Assembly (NCBI GenBank): GCA_905199135.1
Contig: CAJKFC010000057.1
Span: 1-12,367, forward strand
Reading direction: 5' to 3'
DNA length: 12,367 nt
DNA from: an uncultured Eubacteriales bacterium
GTDB taxonomy: Bacteria; Bacillota; Clostridia; Oscillospirales; Butyricicoccaceae
Every line of letters starts with the position of its first letter. The first letter of the stretch is position 1. A program made the translations under genes and the position numbers. Positions 6,176-12,241 of the stretch are shown piece after piece. Below the pieces are notes generated by a model. That model was given only the letters and a program-made list of their open reading frames with translations. It was not told the origin of the DNA and did not search any database.

Positions 6176-6202
6176 AAAAACCGCCCAAAAGGGCGTTTTT
6201 TT
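6176..6202 (+). terminator. Intrinsic terminator after the NhaC-family gene
   Basis: Stem CGCCC/GGGCG (6182-6186, 6191-6195) with loop AAAA, followed by seven T. It begins about 20 nt after the stop codon. An A-run before the stem can pair with part of the T-run. Confidence 0.85.
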
Positions 6203-6248
6203 GTTTGGAGGAAAATAGAACGCCATAGCGAAATACGGAACGACACTC

Positions 6249-6348
6249 GGAGGGCATACGCCCGACACGGCGATGAGTATCGCCGAATACTATTCAATTC
6301 CACGGGGTCCCCGCACGCACGGCGGGTGGGGTAAATTAGTTCCCTACG
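6249..6348 (+). repeat. Structured intergenic repeat, central divergent copy (hairpins A, B, C)
   Basis: Same order and orientation as copy 1. Hairpin A is at 6252-6263 (GGGC-ATAC-GCCC). Hairpin B is at 6268-6285 (CGGCGAT-GAGT-ATCGCCG). Then comes the linker CACGGGGTCC and hairpin C at 6309-6331 (CCCC, one G-T wobble, one A/G mismatch, inner CGC/GCG), followed by GGGGTAAATT and GTTCCCTACG (6339-6348). Relative to the other copies, stem bases change in pairs while loop GAGT and spacer GACA between A and B stay fixed. The hairpin at 6361-6378 takes the place of hairpin D. The 6203-6248 stretch before it holds no gene that I can see. Confidence 0.75.
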
Positions 6349-6354
6349 CAAAAC

Positions 6355-6384
6355 AAAAAAGGAACGGCTCGCCGTTCCTTTTTA
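6355..6384. terminator. Bidirectional terminator after the M16 peptidase gene (hairpin-D-like)
   Basis: Stem GGAACGG/CCGTTCC (6361-6367, 6372-6378), loop CTCG, flanked by six A on the left (T-run for the minus strand) and TTTTTATTTT on the right. It follows the peptidase stop (6387-6389) by a few bases. The stem core GGAACGGC is the same as in hairpin D of the structured repeats, so this terminator and the repeat appear to share a module. Confidence 0.88.
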
Positions 6385-6386
6385 TT

Positions 6387-7634
6387 TTATTTTGCCGAGT
6401 TTTTGTATTCTTCCACATCGGATACCTTGCCGACAGCCGAGAGGGAGACTTTGGAAAAGTCGAAAATCTCTTTGGCGAGGTTCTTTATATCCTCCATGGT
6501 TACGCTGTCATAGCCTTTTTCCATCTCTTCGGCCGTGACGGCTCTGCCGTAAACTATCATGTTTTTGGCGTTGTTTGTCATTCTTGTGGCTGTGTTTTCA
6601 AGACTCATGAGGGCAGAGGCCTTTATCTGCTGCTTGGCTCTTATAAACTCCTCTTCGCTTACGCCCTCTGTCATCTTGCGGCACTCATCGCATATGAGCT
6701 TTACCGCCTTGTGCTCGGTGTTCTTGTTTGTGGCCACATAGATGCCGAGAACGCCCGTGCCCGTCGCCGACGACACAAAGGAATAGACTGTATAGCAAAG
6801 GCCGTTTTTCTCTCTGACCGTCTGGAAAAGTCTCGACGACATGCCGCCGCCCAGAATATTGTTGAGAACCTGGAGGGCATAGCGTCTGTCGTCTCCCAGA
6901 GGAATGGCGGGGAAGGCCATGTAGATGTGATTCTGCTCGGTGTCCCTCTGCTTTACGGCAAAGGCGCTCTTATACTGAGCCTCGGGCATTTTGGGGCCGT
7001 CGCCGCCCTGCATTTTGGAAAAGATTTTCTTTATCTTTTCAAGGCTCTCCTCGGAAAAGCCGCCTGCTATCGACACCAGAGTGTTTTTGGGTGTGTAATT
7101 CTTCTTGTAGTAGTCCATGAGGACATTTTCGTCTATGGCTTTAAGTGTCTCTCTTGTGCCGAGAATGGGTCGGGCGAGGGAACAGCCCTCGTACATGGCG
7201 GCTGTCAGCAGCTCGTTGGCCACATCTTCGGGAGTGTCCTCATACATGCCTATCTCCTCGATGATGACACCTCTCTCAAGGTCGGTATTCTCCTTTGTGA
7301 ACACCGAATCGAAATACATATGGGCCAAAAGCTCTGCGCCTTTGTCGAGATACTCGTCCAGTGTCTTTACATAATAACAGGTGTTTTCCTTGGTGGTAAA
7401 GGCGTTTACGCCGCCGCCTATGGCGTCAAACTCCTGAGCCAGCTGCTCGGCGTCCATCTTGTCGGTGCCCTTGAACATCATGTGCTCGATAAAGTGGGAT
7501 ATGCCCGAAAGCTCGTCGCTCTCATGTCTCGAGCCGTTTTCGCACCATATGCCCAGAGTGCAGGAACGCATGGAGGGCACATGCTCGGCCACTATCCTCA
7601 CTCCGTTTTCCAAAACTGTGCTTGTTATCGACAT
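6387..7634 (-). CDS. M16 family (insulinase-like) zinc metallopeptidase
   Basis: A 415-residue protein, the usual size for bacterial two-domain M16B peptidases such as YmxG of Bacillus. The inverted zinc motif HFIEH is at residues 47-51 (H47, E50, H51), and the third zinc ligand is the glutamate in RGVIIEEIGMYEDTP (E127, 76 residues on). The second half carries LNNILGGGMSSRLFQTVREKNGLCYTVYSF, the conserved segment whose Arg and Tyr bind the substrate C-terminal side in this family. The frame opens 20 codons earlier, but AAAGGA lies just before the ATG at 7634 and the family N-terminus (tTVLENGVRIV) begins there. It has its own promoter (7665-7694) and terminator, so it is a separate unit from the upstream cluster. 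In Firmicutes mnmE commonly follows jag; this gene takes that place. Confidence 0.92.
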   Translation of the reverse strand: MSITSTVLENGVRIVAEHVPSMRSCTLGIWCENGSRHESDELSGISHFIEHMMFKGTDKMDAEQLAQEFDAIGGGVNAFTTKENTCYYVKTLDEYLDKGAELLAHMYFDSVFTKENTDLERGVIIEEIGMYEDTPEDVANELLTAAMYEGCSLARPILGTRETLKAIDENVLMDYYKKNYTPKNTLVSIAGGFSEESLEKIKKIFSKMQGGDGPKMPEAQYKSAFAVKQRDTEQNHIYMAFPAIPLGDDRRYALQVLNNILGGGMSSRLFQTVREKNGLCYTVYSFVSSATGTGVLGIYVATNKNTEHKAVKLICDECRKMTEGVSEEEFIRAKQQIKASALMSLENTATRMTNNAKNMIVYGRAVTAEEMEKGYDSVTMEDIKNLAKEIFDFSKVSLSAVGKVSDVEEYKNSAK

Positions 7635-7664
7635 AATTTTTCCTTTCGCTTTACTTTTGTGAGT

Positions 7665-7694
7665 ATTATATGCGTTTTTTATGTATTTTTTCAA
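7665..7694 (-). promoter_or_regulatory. Promoter of the M16 peptidase gene
   Basis: On the minus strand, TTGAAA (7694-7689), an 18-bp spacer and TATAAT (7670-7665), with the start codon at 7634. Confidence 0.7.
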
Positions 7695-7702
7695 AAAATA
7701 TC

Positions 7703-7728
7703 AAAAGCGCGCCCTAAGGCACGCTTTT
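7703..7728 (-). terminator. Terminator after jag
   Basis: An 11-bp stem AAAAGCGTGCC/GGCGCGCTTTT (minus-strand sense, with one U-G pair) and a 4-nt loop, five nt after the jag stop and followed by GATATTTTTT. It closes the rpmH-jag cluster and separates it from the peptidase promoter. Confidence 0.8.
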
Positions 7729-7732
7729 GGGG

Positions 7733-8566
7733 CTATTTGTTTTTCTGCAGTTTTTTCTTGTAGCCCTGGGGAGCTATGACGATTTTGCGCCTGGGCTCCT
7801 GGCCTGTGGAAAATGTAGTGACCGCCTTGTTGTCCTGAAGAGCCGAGTGGATTATTCTTCTCTCCTGGGGGCTCATGGGCTCCAAGGCGATGCTCTTGCC
7901 TGTCTTGACGGCCTGATTTGCCGTCTTGTTGGCCAAAGCTATGAGGGAGGCTGTGCGCTTTTCGCGGTAGTTCTCGGTGTCGAGAGTTACCCTCCAGCGG
8001 CTGTCCTCCTTCTTATTTGTAACTATTGTTGTGAGATACTGCAAAGCGTCCAAAGTCTCACCGCGTCTGCCTATGACAAAGCCCATATTTTCGCCCGAAA
8101 GCTCTATATGCACTGTGTTTTCGCTTCTGTCCACACGGCTCTCAAGCTTGGCGTCGACGCCCATGACCTTGAGCACGCCCTCTAAAAACTCGCCTGCGGC
8201 CTTTTCGCTTCTCTCGGCCTCCTCTTCGGAGACGAGGGGCTTATCCTCTTTCACGGGCTCCTCTTTGACCCCTTTTACCTTTTTGACGGGCTGCTCTCTC
8301 TTTACGCTCTCCTTCTGAGGGGCGAAAGTCTCTTTATGAGCAGGCTTCTTTTTGACCTCGGCGGGCTTTTCTTCCTTTATCTCCTCTTTGCCGTCGTCAT
8401 AGGTTATCTTTACGACGGCGTCCTTTTTTCCGAAGCCCAAAAAGCCCTTGCTCTCGCGCTCAACAACCTCTATTGTGGCGTCGTCGCGGTCGATGCCCAG
8501 CAGCTCGATGCCCGAGCTTATGGCTTCTTCTATGGATTTACCCTTAAATTCTTTAGATATAAGCAT
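7733..8566 (-). CDS. jag: Jag/KhpB (SpoIIIJ-associated) RNA-binding protein
   Basis: A 277-residue protein with the full Jag layout. The Jag-N domain is at residues 1-56 (SIEEAISSGIELLGI, then ESKGFLGFGKKDAVVKI). A long Lys/Glu-rich linker follows (about 57-120). The KH domain is at about 125-190, with the G-x-x-G loop in GFVIGRRGETLDALQYL (GRRG at 166-169). The R3H domain is at about 200-265, with its R-x-x-x-H pair at R236 and H240. KhpB proteins act with KhpA as a broad RNA chaperone, and in several Firmicutes they affect cell division and elongation. The ATG abuts the yidC stop with no gap, and its ribosome binding site (AAGGGAGAG) lies within the end of yidC, so translation is coupled. 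The conserved yidC-jag pairing supports a link to membrane insertion, but the mechanism is not shown here. Confidence 0.95.
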   Translation of the reverse strand: MLISKEFKGKSIEEAISSGIELLGIDRDDATIEVVERESKGFLGFGKKDAVVKITYDDGKEEIKEEKPAEVKKKPAHKETFAPQKESVKREQPVKKVKGVKEEPVKEDKPLVSEEEAERSEKAAGEFLEGVLKVMGVDAKLESRVDRSENTVHIELSGENMGFVIGRRGETLDALQYLTTIVTNKKEDSRWRVTLDTENYREKRTASLIALANKTANQAVKTGKSIALEPMSPQERRIIHSALQDNKAVTTFSTGQEPRRKIVIAPQGYKKKLQKNK

Positions 8567-9400
8567 TTATTTTTTCTCTCCCTTATAGTTGCCCAAGGTT
8601 TCTTTGGGCTTCATGACTCGGCTCAGAATTATCTCCTGAAGGGTCGTGAAAATGTTGTTGGCTATCCAGTAAACGCCGAGACCTGCCGGCAGGATAAAGC
8701 CGAAATAGACCGACATCAAAGGCATTGTGTAGAGCATCATCTTCATGTTGCCGGCCTGCTCCTGGCTTATGCCCTGGAGCTTCTGTGTGACATAGGACTG
8801 CAAAAACGCCGTAAGGCCGGAAAGCACCGGAATTATCCACAAGAGATTAAAGGCCTTAAAGGAGGGCGTAGCCGCAAGGTTCATGCCCAGAAAATCGAAG
8901 TTTACCTGCATGAGATTCGGGGAAACATGAGCCACCTTGTCGAAGTTACTATACAGAAGACCTGCGACCTCTATCTCCATGGTGTAGGCGTTCTGAGTTG
9001 CGACGCCCAGAATATCGGCGAGAGAAGTTATCTCGGCGGCCGTAAGACCCATAAAATAGGTGAGGGGCTTGGAGATGACATAATAAAGACCGATCATGAT
9101 GGGGAAGGTGAGAAGTGTGGGAAGGCAGGAGCCCAGGGGATTGACCCCTTCTTCAGCGTAAAGCTTCTGCATTTCCTCGGCGTATTTCTGCTGATCCTTG
9201 CCGTATTTCTTCTGCAGCTCGTTGAGCTTCGGCTGGATCCTCTGAATGTCCATCATGCTCTTTTTGGTCTTGACGGAAAGGGGAAGCAGGACAAGCTTTG
9301 CCAAAAGGGAAAAGGCAATTATCGAAAGGCCGTAACTTCCTATGACCTCATAGATAAGGCGCATTATGTACCCAAATGGCACTGCTATGAAATCTAACAT
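8567..9400 (-). CDS. yidC: YidC/Oxa1/SpoIIIJ membrane protein insertase
   Basis: A 277-residue insertase that places single- and multi-spanning proteins in the cytoplasmic membrane, alone or with SecYEG. The conserved 60KD_IMP core is clear. The first helix is near residues 23-42, followed by the cytoplasmic hairpin loop QPKLNELQKKYGKDQQKYAEEMQKLYAEEGVNPLGSCLP (56-94), a helix at 94-110, and C-terminal helices with NLLWIIPVLSGLTAFLQ (185-201) and MPLMSVYFGFILPAGLGVYWIANNIFTTLQ (226-255). The groove arginine of the first helix is replaced by Lys35. Firmicute homologues often have a lipoprotein signal peptide; here no lipobox is seen and the protein starts almost at the first helix. AAGGAG precedes the ATG. 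The yidD stop is 10 nt upstream and jag follows directly. Confidence 0.95.
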   Translation of the reverse strand: MLDFIAVPFGYIMRLIYEVIGSYGLSIIAFSLLAKLVLLPLSVKTKKSMMDIQRIQPKLNELQKKYGKDQQKYAEEMQKLYAEEGVNPLGSCLPTLLTFPIMIGLYYVISKPLTYFMGLTAAEITSLADILGVATQNAYTMEIEVAGLLYSNFDKVAHVSPNLMQVNFDFLGMNLAATPSFKAFNLLWIIPVLSGLTAFLQSYVTQKLQGISQEQAGNMKMMLYTMPLMSVYFGFILPAGLGVYWIANNIFTTLQEIILSRVMKPKETLGNYKGEKK

Positions 9401-9410
9401 ATTTTTCTCC

Positions 9411-9644
9411 TTATTTGTTGTGACTGCGCTTGGGGGGCACGGGGTCGTACCCGCCCTTGGAAAAGGGATTGCATCTCAATATGCGCCACGCAGCCAAAAG
9501 AGAACCTTTGAAGGCTCCGTGGATTTTAACCGCCTCAAGGGCGTACTGAGAGCAGGTGGGAATATAGCGGCACACCGGACGCCTTTTTAAAGGCGACAGA
9601 TATTTTCTGTAAAACTCGATGAGAAATATCAAAAGGGTTTTCAT
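9411..9644 (-). CDS. yidD: YidD membrane protein insertion efficiency factor
   Basis: A 77-residue protein of the small YidD (DUF37) family, which assists YidC-dependent insertion. It shows FYRKYLSPLKRRPVCRYIPTCSQYALEAVKIHG (11-43), with the C-x5-C pair C25 and C31 in the family pattern P-T-C-S-x-Y-A. It also shows AWRILRCNPFSKGGYDPVP (52-70) with C58. The N-terminal amphipathic helix fits peripheral membrane attachment. The frame opens at 9680, but the ATG at 9644 gives the family N-terminus (MKTLLIFLIEFYRKYLSP) and overlaps the rnpA stop as ATGA. The extra upstream residues would lie within rnpA. Length and motifs are normal. Confidence 0.95.
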   Translation of the reverse strand: MKTLLIFLIEFYRKYLSPLKRRPVCRYIPTCSQYALEAVKIHGAFKGSLLAAWRILRCNPFSKGGYDPVPPKRSHNK

Positions 9645-9991
9645 TTCTGTTCCACTGTCATTCCCAGAGAGGACAGGCATTTGAGAAGATCTCTCTCTAT
9701 GTCCTCAAATCGTGCCGAACTTGCACGGGATCTGGCGACGACCACGATGTCGTGCCCCTGTTTTATGCGCTCTTCCGAAAGGCGGTATGCCTCTCTTATC
9801 TTGCGGCGCACTCTGTTTCGCACATGGGCCTTGCCTATTTTGGTGCTTACCGTTATGCCCAGGCGATTCTCTCCGTTTTTACAGCGGTTTTTGCCTGCGT
9901 ACACCACAAGGCACGGGGCAACCTGTGATTTGCCGCGGCTGTATAGCTGGCGAAACCTGTAATTTAAACAAAGGGAGACAGTATTTTTCAT
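9641..9991 (-). CDS. rnpA: Ribonuclease P protein component
   Basis: A 116-residue basic protein that binds the RNase P RNA and helps remove 5' leaders from pre-tRNAs. The RNR signature KAHVRNRVRRKIREAYR is at residues 54-70, the Phe/Arg-rich start YRFRQLYSRGK at 11-21, and GITVSTKIGKAHVRN forms the central strand and turn. Length is typical. AAAGGTAAGTGA precedes the ATG. It lies between rpmH and yidD as in most Firmicutes and overlaps yidD by 4 nt. The 85-nt gap from rpmH holds a hairpin at 10032-10060 that may tune expression below that of rpmH. Confidence 0.96.
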   Translation of the reverse strand: MKNTVSLCLNYRFRQLYSRGKSQVAPCLVVYAGKNRCKNGENRLGITVSTKIGKAHVRNRVRRKIREAYRLSEERIKQGHDIVVVARSRASSARFEDIERDLLKCLSSLGMTVEQK

Positions 9992-10031
9992 TCACTTACC
10001 TTTTTCTTTTAAATAATTTCTTTATAGACCA

Positions 10032-10060
10032 AAAGACGCATTCCTAAAAAATGCGCCTTT
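10032..10060 (-). terminator. Hairpin between rpmH and rnpA (partial terminator or processing site)
   Basis: On the minus strand, an 11-bp stem AAAGGCGCATT/AATGCGTCTTT with one G-U pair and a 7-nt loop, then only three more T beyond the stem. The short T-run suggests attenuation or RNA processing rather than full termination, because rnpA has no clear promoter of its own here. Confidence 0.55.
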
Positions 10061-10076
10061 ATTTAAAATCTAAGGA

Positions 10077-10211
10077 TCAGTGTGTGAGACGGGCTCTACC
10101 CTTTGCACGGCGTCTTGCGAGAACTTTTCTGCCGTTTCTCGTCCTCATTCTCTTCATAAAACCGTGTTCCTTGCTGCGCTGACGCTTTTTCGGCTGATAG
10201 GTACGAATCAT
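10077..10211 (-). CDS. rpmH: 50S ribosomal protein L34
   Basis: A 44-residue, very basic protein with the whole L34 sequence pattern: MIRTYQPKKRQRSKEHGF at the start, then MKRMRTRNGRKVLARRRAKGRARLTH. It is a late-assembly component of the large ribosomal subunit. AGGAGGTGTACAC precedes the ATG. The consensus promoter at 10285-10314 lies about 75 nt upstream. It is the first gene of the rpmH-rnpA-yidD-yidC-jag cluster on the minus strand. Most Firmicutes have dnaA on the other side of this gene; here an SLH protein lies there instead. Confidence 0.97.
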   Translation of the reverse strand: MIRTYQPKKRQRSKEHGFMKRMRTRNGRKVLARRRAKGRARLTH

Positions 10212-10284
10212 GTGTACACCTCCTATATTTCGGTATCGGCTCTGCCGTGAATTTCGTTTGCATAATCACAGTTACGCAAACTAA

Positions 10285-10314
10285 ATTATACATTACGCAG
10301 TGACCGTTTGTCAA
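10285..10314 (-). promoter_or_regulatory. Consensus sigma-A promoter of rpmH
   Basis: On the minus strand, TTGACA (10314-10309) and TATAAT (10290-10285) are both perfect hexamers with an 18-bp spacer. This fits a highly expressed ribosomal protein gene. Confidence 0.9.
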
Positions 10315-10319
10315 CTGAA

Positions 10320-10358
10320 TTTTTCCAAAAACGATTATTTTTTTATCTTTTGGAAAAA
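10320..10358. repeat. 11-bp inverted repeat in the rpmH/SLH intergenic region
   Basis: TTTTTCCAAAA (10320-10330) and TTTTGGAAAAA (10348-10358) are perfect arms separated by 17 AT-rich bases, just behind the rpmH -35 box. Neither side has the layout of a terminator. Confidence 0.55.
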
Positions 10359-10359
10359 A

Positions 10360-10389
10360 TAGTGTAAACACAACTAGTGTAAACACAAC
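10360..10389. repeat. Two tandem 15-bp direct repeats, each with a short palindrome
   Basis: TAGTGTAAACACAAC occurs twice, end to end (10360-10374, 10375-10389), without a mismatch. Each unit contains the dyad GTGT-AA-ACAC. The pair lies between the divergent rpmH promoter and the SLH gene, so it may be an operator pair spaced 15 bp apart. It does not match the DnaA box TTATCCACA. Confidence 0.75.
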
Positions 10390-10417
10390 ATTTGAAAGGC
10401 TACTGAATGTAATTATT

Positions 10418-12058
10418 ATGCTGAGTATTACTTATCGCAATCTTAAAAACGGCAGCTGCGAGGCCGTGCTCCAGCCCTCGGGATATGATTTTGAAATAGG
10501 TCAGTCCCTCTCGCCCTCCCTGGTGCTGCCCGTAAAATATGTCAGGCTCATTCTGGTGGGTGGAGTCATGCTGTCCATGCCTGTCTCTCTTTTCGCCTCG
10601 GCTTTGGAGAAAGAGGACATGGAGGGCTTTGCCTCGGCAATTTTCGACACCTCGGACAGAATGTCCATGAGGGATTTTATCAAAAGGAGCGACAGACCCC
10701 TTTCGGCGGTGACTCCCCCTTACTACACTGTAACCTCGGACGGCCTCAAATGCTCCGAGATAAGCCGCGCCTTCAGCGAGGAGATGCAGCAAAGCGGCAC
10801 GGCGGTGCTGCCTTTGGTGTCGATAAACACCTCCTTTTCGTCGGTAAAAGCCGACGAGATCGCCTCGGAGCTTCGTGCGCAGGCCAAAATGTACTCCCTT
10901 GACGGCTTTGTCTTTGACGCCCCCATGTGGACGGGTGATCAGCTTGTGAGCTTTCTCACATCTGTGGAAGATGAGCTTCAAAATCTCTCGGTTTCGGTCA
11001 GGGTCTATCCCCTTGACAGGGAATACGACTACAAGGTTTTAAATCGTCTGTGCGACGACCTCTATGTGGAGTGCACCCCCTTTAAAAACTCCTACGGAGT
11101 CCCCAAGTACTCGGTCAAAAGGGGAGAAAAGGCGGCTCTTGCGGCGATAAACGGCGGCTTTGACAGGGGAAGGATAATTCTCTCCCTCGACATGGGCGGC
11201 TCGGTGACGGGTCCCGGCTGGGACGGCTCGATTATCGCCACCCCGAAAGAGGTGGAGACCGTGGCGGAAAATTTCGCCGTAAAGGAGAGCTTTGACAGGG
11301 CAGAGGGGGCGGAATACCTGTCCTTTACCGTCAAGGCGGGGCAGACCTTTCACATCGGCGGCAAAAGGCTATACCCGGGAGACTACAAGATGAACATAGG
11401 CAGCTCGGTGTACTGCCGCGAAATGCTCATGCTCAAAGACAGGCTGGGGCTCAAGGGCGCGGCCCTTTTGAGAATGCCCTTTTCCCAAAAAGATCTTTTT
11501 GACTTTTTCTACGACTGGCTTTCGGGTGGATATTTTTCCGACATCTCGGGCACCTTCGGCCGCGACGAGATTATGAAAGCCTATGTGGGCGGCATAATGG
11601 AGGGCACGGGCGGACATCTGTTTTCCCCGTATTCCGACCTGACGAGAGCCGAGGCAGCCGCCATCACGGTGAGATTTCTCAATCTGCCTTTGGACGGAAA
11701 ATCCCCTCCCTTTGACGATGTAAAGGGTCACTGGGCGGAAAAATACATCGCCGCCGCCTTTAAAAGCGGTCATATGGTGGGGGTAGAGGGGGGCAGTTTT
11801 ATGCCCGACGAGGTTCTTACAAGGGAACAGGCGGCAACCCTCATATGCCGCATAGCGGGCGTGCCCTATAAATCCCCCAAAAACGGCATTTTCTCCGATG
11901 TGGAGCCTGACAGCTGGAGCTCGGGTGCCATATACGCCCTCCACGCGGCTGGGATAATCAAGGGCTATGAGGACGGTACCTACCGCCCCAAAGAGGCCGT
12001 GACAAGGGAGGAGATGGCCATTTTGGCAGGCCGATTGGACAGGCTGATGCAGAAGTAA
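10418..12058 (+). CDS. SLH-domain surface protein with degenerate GH18-like domain
   Basis: A 546-residue protein. A hydrophobic segment at about 42-62 (VRLILVGGVMLSMPVSLFASA) looks like a signal peptide, but it lies behind 40 unusual residues. Residues about 95-355 resemble a GH18-type barrel of the YaaH/SleL kind: TPPYYTVTSDG, then AVLPLVSI, then SLDGFVFDAP. At that last place active enzymes have DGxDxDxE; here the second Asp is Val and the catalytic Glu is Pro (D162-P169), so hydrolysis is unlikely. Three S-layer homology repeats follow (about 373-423, 431-482, 490-541), the usual anchor to pyruvylated secondary wall polymer. The start is uncertain: the ATG at 10418 has no close ribosome binding site, while AAAGG (10395-10399) is well placed for an ATG at 10407 that is followed at once by a stop. 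Codon use looks coding from about 10430 on. Confidence 0.82.
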   Translation: MLSITYRNLKNGSCEAVLQPSGYDFEIGQSLSPSLVLPVKYVRLILVGGVMLSMPVSLFASALEKEDMEGFASAIFDTSDRMSMRDFIKRSDRPLSAVTPPYYTVTSDGLKCSEISRAFSEEMQQSGTAVLPLVSINTSFSSVKADEIASELRAQAKMYSLDGFVFDAPMWTGDQLVSFLTSVEDELQNLSVSVRVYPLDREYDYKVLNRLCDDLYVECTPFKNSYGVPKYSVKRGEKAALAAINGGFDRGRIILSLDMGGSVTGPGWDGSIIATPKEVETVAENFAVKESFDRAEGAEYLSFTVKAGQTFHIGGKRLYPGDYKMNIGSSVYCREMLMLKDRLGLKGAALLRMPFSQKDLFDFFYDWLSGGYFSDISGTFGRDEIMKAYVGGIMEGTGGHLFSPYSDLTRAEAAAITVRFLNLPLDGKSPPFDDVKGHWAEKYIAAAFKSGHMVGVEGGSFMPDEVLTREQAATLICRIAGVPYKSPKNGIFSDVEPDSWSSGAIYALHAAGIIKGYEDGTYRPKEAVTREEMAILAGRLDRLMQK

Positions 12059-12066
12059 GAGAAGAT

Positions 12067-12183
12067 GCTCTGCGGAACGGCATTTCAGCCGTTATTTTAC
12101 CCCATTGTTCAGGCACAACGAGGACCCCGTGTAATTAAATAGGGTGCGGCGGCACTCGCCGCCGTGTCGGGCATTCGCCCTCC
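12067..12183 (-). repeat. Structured intergenic repeat, tandem copy 3 (hairpins D, C, B, A)
   Basis: A 117-bp unit, reverse complement of the copy-1 layout. In + coordinates: hairpin D 12076-12093, hairpin C 12100-12123, hairpin B 12147-12164 (loop ACTC, that is GAGT on the minus strand), and hairpin A 12169-12180. It begins eight nt after the SLH gene stop, and hairpin D is followed by ATTTT on the + strand, so it may also end that transcript. Confidence 0.85.
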
Positions 12184-12241
12184 GTTTCCTATCCATCTCC
12201 CGTATGCAGGGAAATACTATATGGGATTTATCATTCCGCAG

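Noticed and set aside
6273..7763. 496-codon open frame on the + strand opposite the M16 peptidase
   Set aside because: It has no motifs or ribosome binding site and runs antisense to a clearly conserved peptidase; it is open because of the codon bias of the real gene.
8336..9397. 353-codon + strand frame opposite yidC and jag
   Set aside because: It is antisense to two firmly identified genes, with no recognisable domain and no start signal.
10260..10420. Chromosomal origin (oriC) upstream of rpmH
   Set aside because: AT-rich with repeats, but no DnaA-box-like sites and no dnaA or dnaN beside it.
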